DNA from: Bryobacteraceae bacterium
GTDB lineage: Bacteria; Acidobacteriota; Terriglobia; Bryobacterales; Bryobacteraceae
Length of the DNA stretch: 7,801 nucleotides
Assembly (NCBI GenBank): GCA_030039005.1
Contig: JASHQT010000487.1
Location: 1 to 7,801 of the forward strand
Direction of reading: 5' to 3'
Part shown: piece after piece, positions 6,722 through 7,801 of the stretch
Numbering within the stretch: position 1 is the stretch's first letter
How the letters are laid out: each line of letters starts with the position of its first letter
Notes under the pieces: model-generated
Seen by the model: only the letters and a program-made list of their open reading frames with translations
Database searches by the model: none
Told to the model about the DNA's origin: nothing
Program-made: the position numbers and the translations under genes

Positions 6722-7039
6722 CTATCTTTTAAACGTTCGTATATAGGCAACGATGTCGGCGGCCGAGCCGGCTGCGGCGAGCACCGGCTTCATTTTGCCC
6801 TTGCCATCGGTGATCACTTTGGCCAAGTCGTCGTCGCTCATCCCCTGCACGTCGGGCGATTTGAGGTCTTTGATATCAACCTTCATCATCTTGGCGACTG
6901 CCGGGTTGGCCGTTCCATCGGCCCCGTGGCAGCTCTTGCAGGACTTCTCGTAGGCAGCCTTGCCGGCGGTGAGGTTGGCAGCCTGGACAGAGGTGGCTGC
7001 CAAGGCCGCGACACCGAATGTGAATATAAAGCGGCGCAT
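6722..7039 (-). CDS. Small secreted monohaem c-type cytochrome, 105 aa (second paralogue)
   Basis: The N-terminus is a signal peptide (MRR, then a hydrophobic run, ending near SVQA-A at about residue 20-21), so the mature protein of about 84 residues is exported. Haem is attached at C34-K-S-C37-H38, with H38 as the proximal ligand. Met83 in GKGKM is the likely distal ligand, conserved in the neighbouring paralogue; that assignment is inferred. The fold is class I cytochrome c, a periplasmic electron carrier. It is about 68% identical (55 of 81 aligned residues by my count) to the cytochrome encoded just upstream, so the two are tandem duplicates. AAGGAG at 7053-7048 lies eight bases before the ATG. 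The 25-nt gap to the upstream gene indicates one operon. The redox partners are not visible. Confidence 0.93.
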   Translation of the reverse strand: MRRFIFTFGVAALAATSVQAANLTAGKAAYEKSCKSCHGADGTANPAVAKMMKVDIKDLKSPDVQGMSDDDLAKVITDGKGKMKPVLAAAGSAADIVAYIRTFKR

Positions 7040-7047
7040 CTATTCGT

Positions 7048-7053
7048 CTCCTT
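7048..7053 (-). promoter_or_regulatory. Shine-Dalgarno site of the second small cytochrome gene
   Basis: AAGGAG on the minus strand lies eight bases before the ATG at 7039. It fits the anti-Shine-Dalgarno sequence well and fixes the start. Confidence 0.75.
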
Positions 7054-7064
7054 GGTTTGGTTGG

Positions 7065-7373
7065 TTACTTTTTCAAGCTTCTCATGTAAGCGACGATCTC
7101 GCCAGCGGAACCCGCCATGCCCGGCATGGGCCGCATTTTTCCTTTGCCTTCGACGATGATCTTCTTCATTTCGTCGTCGCTTTCGGCCTGGACTTCGGGG
7201 GATTGTAAATTCCGCATGTCGACTTTCATCATTTTTGCGATCGCGGGATTCGCGGTGCCGTCAGCTCCGTGGCAGGACTTGCAGGATTTATCGTAAGCGG
7301 CCTTGCCGGCATCGGCGGCCTGAACAACGCTAGCCGCGGCGGCGAGCGCGGAGAGGATGAGGATAGTACGCAT
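7065..7373 (-). CDS. Small secreted monohaem c-type cytochrome, 102 aa (first paralogue)
   Basis: A signal peptide of about 20 residues (MRT, then an Ala/Leu-rich core ending VVQA-A) is followed by a mature domain of about 82 residues. The haem site is C31-K-S-C34-H35 and the likely distal ligand is Met80 in GKGKM; two further Met residues (M83, M86) lie just after it. It ends in IVAYMRSLKK, typical of the C-terminal helix of class I cytochromes c. It is the tandem duplicate of the next gene, the most variable stretch being the loop after the distal Met (RPMPGM here, KPVLAA there), which could tune potential or partner choice. Its start overlaps the control region of the preceding gene: AGGAGG (7385-7380) shares bases with that gene's TAG stop. 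It is predicted to be a periplasmic electron carrier. Confidence 0.94.
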   Translation of the reverse strand: MRTILILSALAAAASVVQAADAGKAAYDKSCKSCHGADGTANPAIAKMMKVDMRNLQSPEVQAESDDEMKKIIVEGKGKMRPMPGMAGSAGEIVAYMRSLKK

Positions 7374-7379
7374 GGAGAG

Positions 7380-7385
7380 CCTCCT
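7380..7385 (-). promoter_or_regulatory. Shine-Dalgarno site overlapping the upstream stop codon
   Basis: AGGAGG on the minus strand lies six bases before the ATG at 7373 and uses two bases of the preceding TAG stop (7386-7384). The arrangement favours translational coupling of the haem protein and the first small cytochrome. Confidence 0.8.
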
Positions 7386-7801
7386 AGTGATTTGTTGAAT
7401 TGGTGTTGGAATTCAGATAGGCGATCAGATCGGCCATCCGCGGGCTGTCGAAGCGTGGCCACTCGACGCCCTTGGTTTTCATGAGCTCCAGCATGCGCGG
7501 CCCGTGGCGCCACAGCACGGAAATCATGCTGGCGCTCGAAAATTCGCTCCCCGCGGGCAAGGCGGCTGGCAGATGAGGCGCGCCGCTCGAAGCGTCGTTG
7601 TGGCACACGGTGCAATGCTTGCTCGCGAAGACGCGAGCACCCGCCGCCGCTCGGCCTTGATCGGTGAAGAACTTGGCGGCCCAGAAGGCGCTGAGCAGAT
7701 CGCGCATCTGGCGCTCGGAGAGCTTCGCCGCCGTTGCGCCGGCAGCCGCCATGCGAGGCGCGTGGTTCCACATTTCGGCCGCGATTTCGGTGAGCGTCTG
7801 C
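7384..7801 (-). CDS. C-terminal part of a c-type cytochrome with a repeated haem module (5' end beyond the window)
   Basis: The frame is open to the right edge, with residues QTLTEIAAE preceding the Met at 7773, so that Met is probably internal and the gene starts outside the window. About 138 residues are visible. Numbering from that Met, a haem site C54-T-V-C57-H58 is present. It is followed by LWRHGPRM (87-94) and a C-terminal helix RMADLIAYLNS. A matching block, MWNHAPRM (1-8) then RQMRDLLSAFWAAKFF, comes before the haem site. This implies the visible part holds the end of one haem module and a full second one, with a first CxxCH upstream off the window. Met8 and Met94 are candidate distal ligands (inference). 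The product is probably a di-haem periplasmic or membrane-anchored cytochrome. It ends 10 nt before the first small cytochrome and shares its operon. Confidence 0.85.
   Translation of the reverse strand, partial: QTLTEIAAEMWNHAPRMAAAGATAAKLSERQMRDLLSAFWAAKFFTDQGRAAAGARVFASKHCTVCHNDASSGAPHLPAALPAGSEFSSASMISVLWRHGPRMLELMKTKGVEWPRFDSPRMADLIAYLNSNTNSTNH

Noticed and set aside
7384..7773. A complete 129-residue protein starting at the Met at 7773
   Set aside because: The frame stays open to the window edge, no Shine-Dalgarno or signal peptide precedes this Met, and the sequence begins in the middle of a repeated cytochrome module.

Overview
The window is GC-rich bacterial DNA in which every gene I can support lies on the minus strand, so transcription runs from high to low coordinates. 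The content suits a soil-type Gram-negative bacterium. My best guess is an Acidobacteriota member of the Solibacter/Bryobacter type, because of the small secreted c-type cytochromes, the ATP-grasp/alpha-E fusion and the transglutaminase-DUF2126 protein. That placement is inference only; no rRNA or other phylogenetic marker is present.

Layout in order of transcription. (1) 7801-6722 is a cytochrome c cluster. It starts with the C-terminal part of a larger haem protein cut by the right edge, followed by two short, closely related secreted monohaem cytochromes c. Spacing is tight (10 and 25 nt) and the two cytochrome starts have strong Shine-Dalgarno sites, so this is probably one operon for periplasmic electron transfer. 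(2) 6721-6538 is an intergenic stretch with a sigma-54-type -24/-12 promoter candidate and a leader stem-loop. (3) 6537-6052 encodes a tandem CBS-domain protein, followed by a clear intrinsic terminator at 6028-5997. (4) A perfect TATAAT box at 5984-5979 sits just past that terminator and probably starts a new transcript carrying a 1112-residue transglutaminase-DUF2126 (putative amidoligase) protein (5907-2569). (5) 2568-2396 is intergenic and holds a nested palindromic element of about 110 bp. (6) 2395-1 encodes a circularly permuted ATP-grasp fused to an alpha-E domain; it is open to the left edge and lacks only its last few dozen residues.

The most interesting unit is the pair in (4) and (6). 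Transglutaminase, DUF2126, circularly permuted ATP-grasp and alpha-E domains recur together in many bacteria and are predicted to form a peptide-bond/isopeptide system, an ATP-dependent peptide ligation paired with a Cys-protease-fold transglutaminase. Its substrate and product are, to my knowledge, not established. Here four domains are condensed into two large proteins, with the palindromic element between them. Most other long open frames in the window, including those of 324 and 333 codons on the plus strand inside the transglutaminase gene, are antisense shadows. No tRNA, rRNA, CRISPR array, transposase or integrase was seen.
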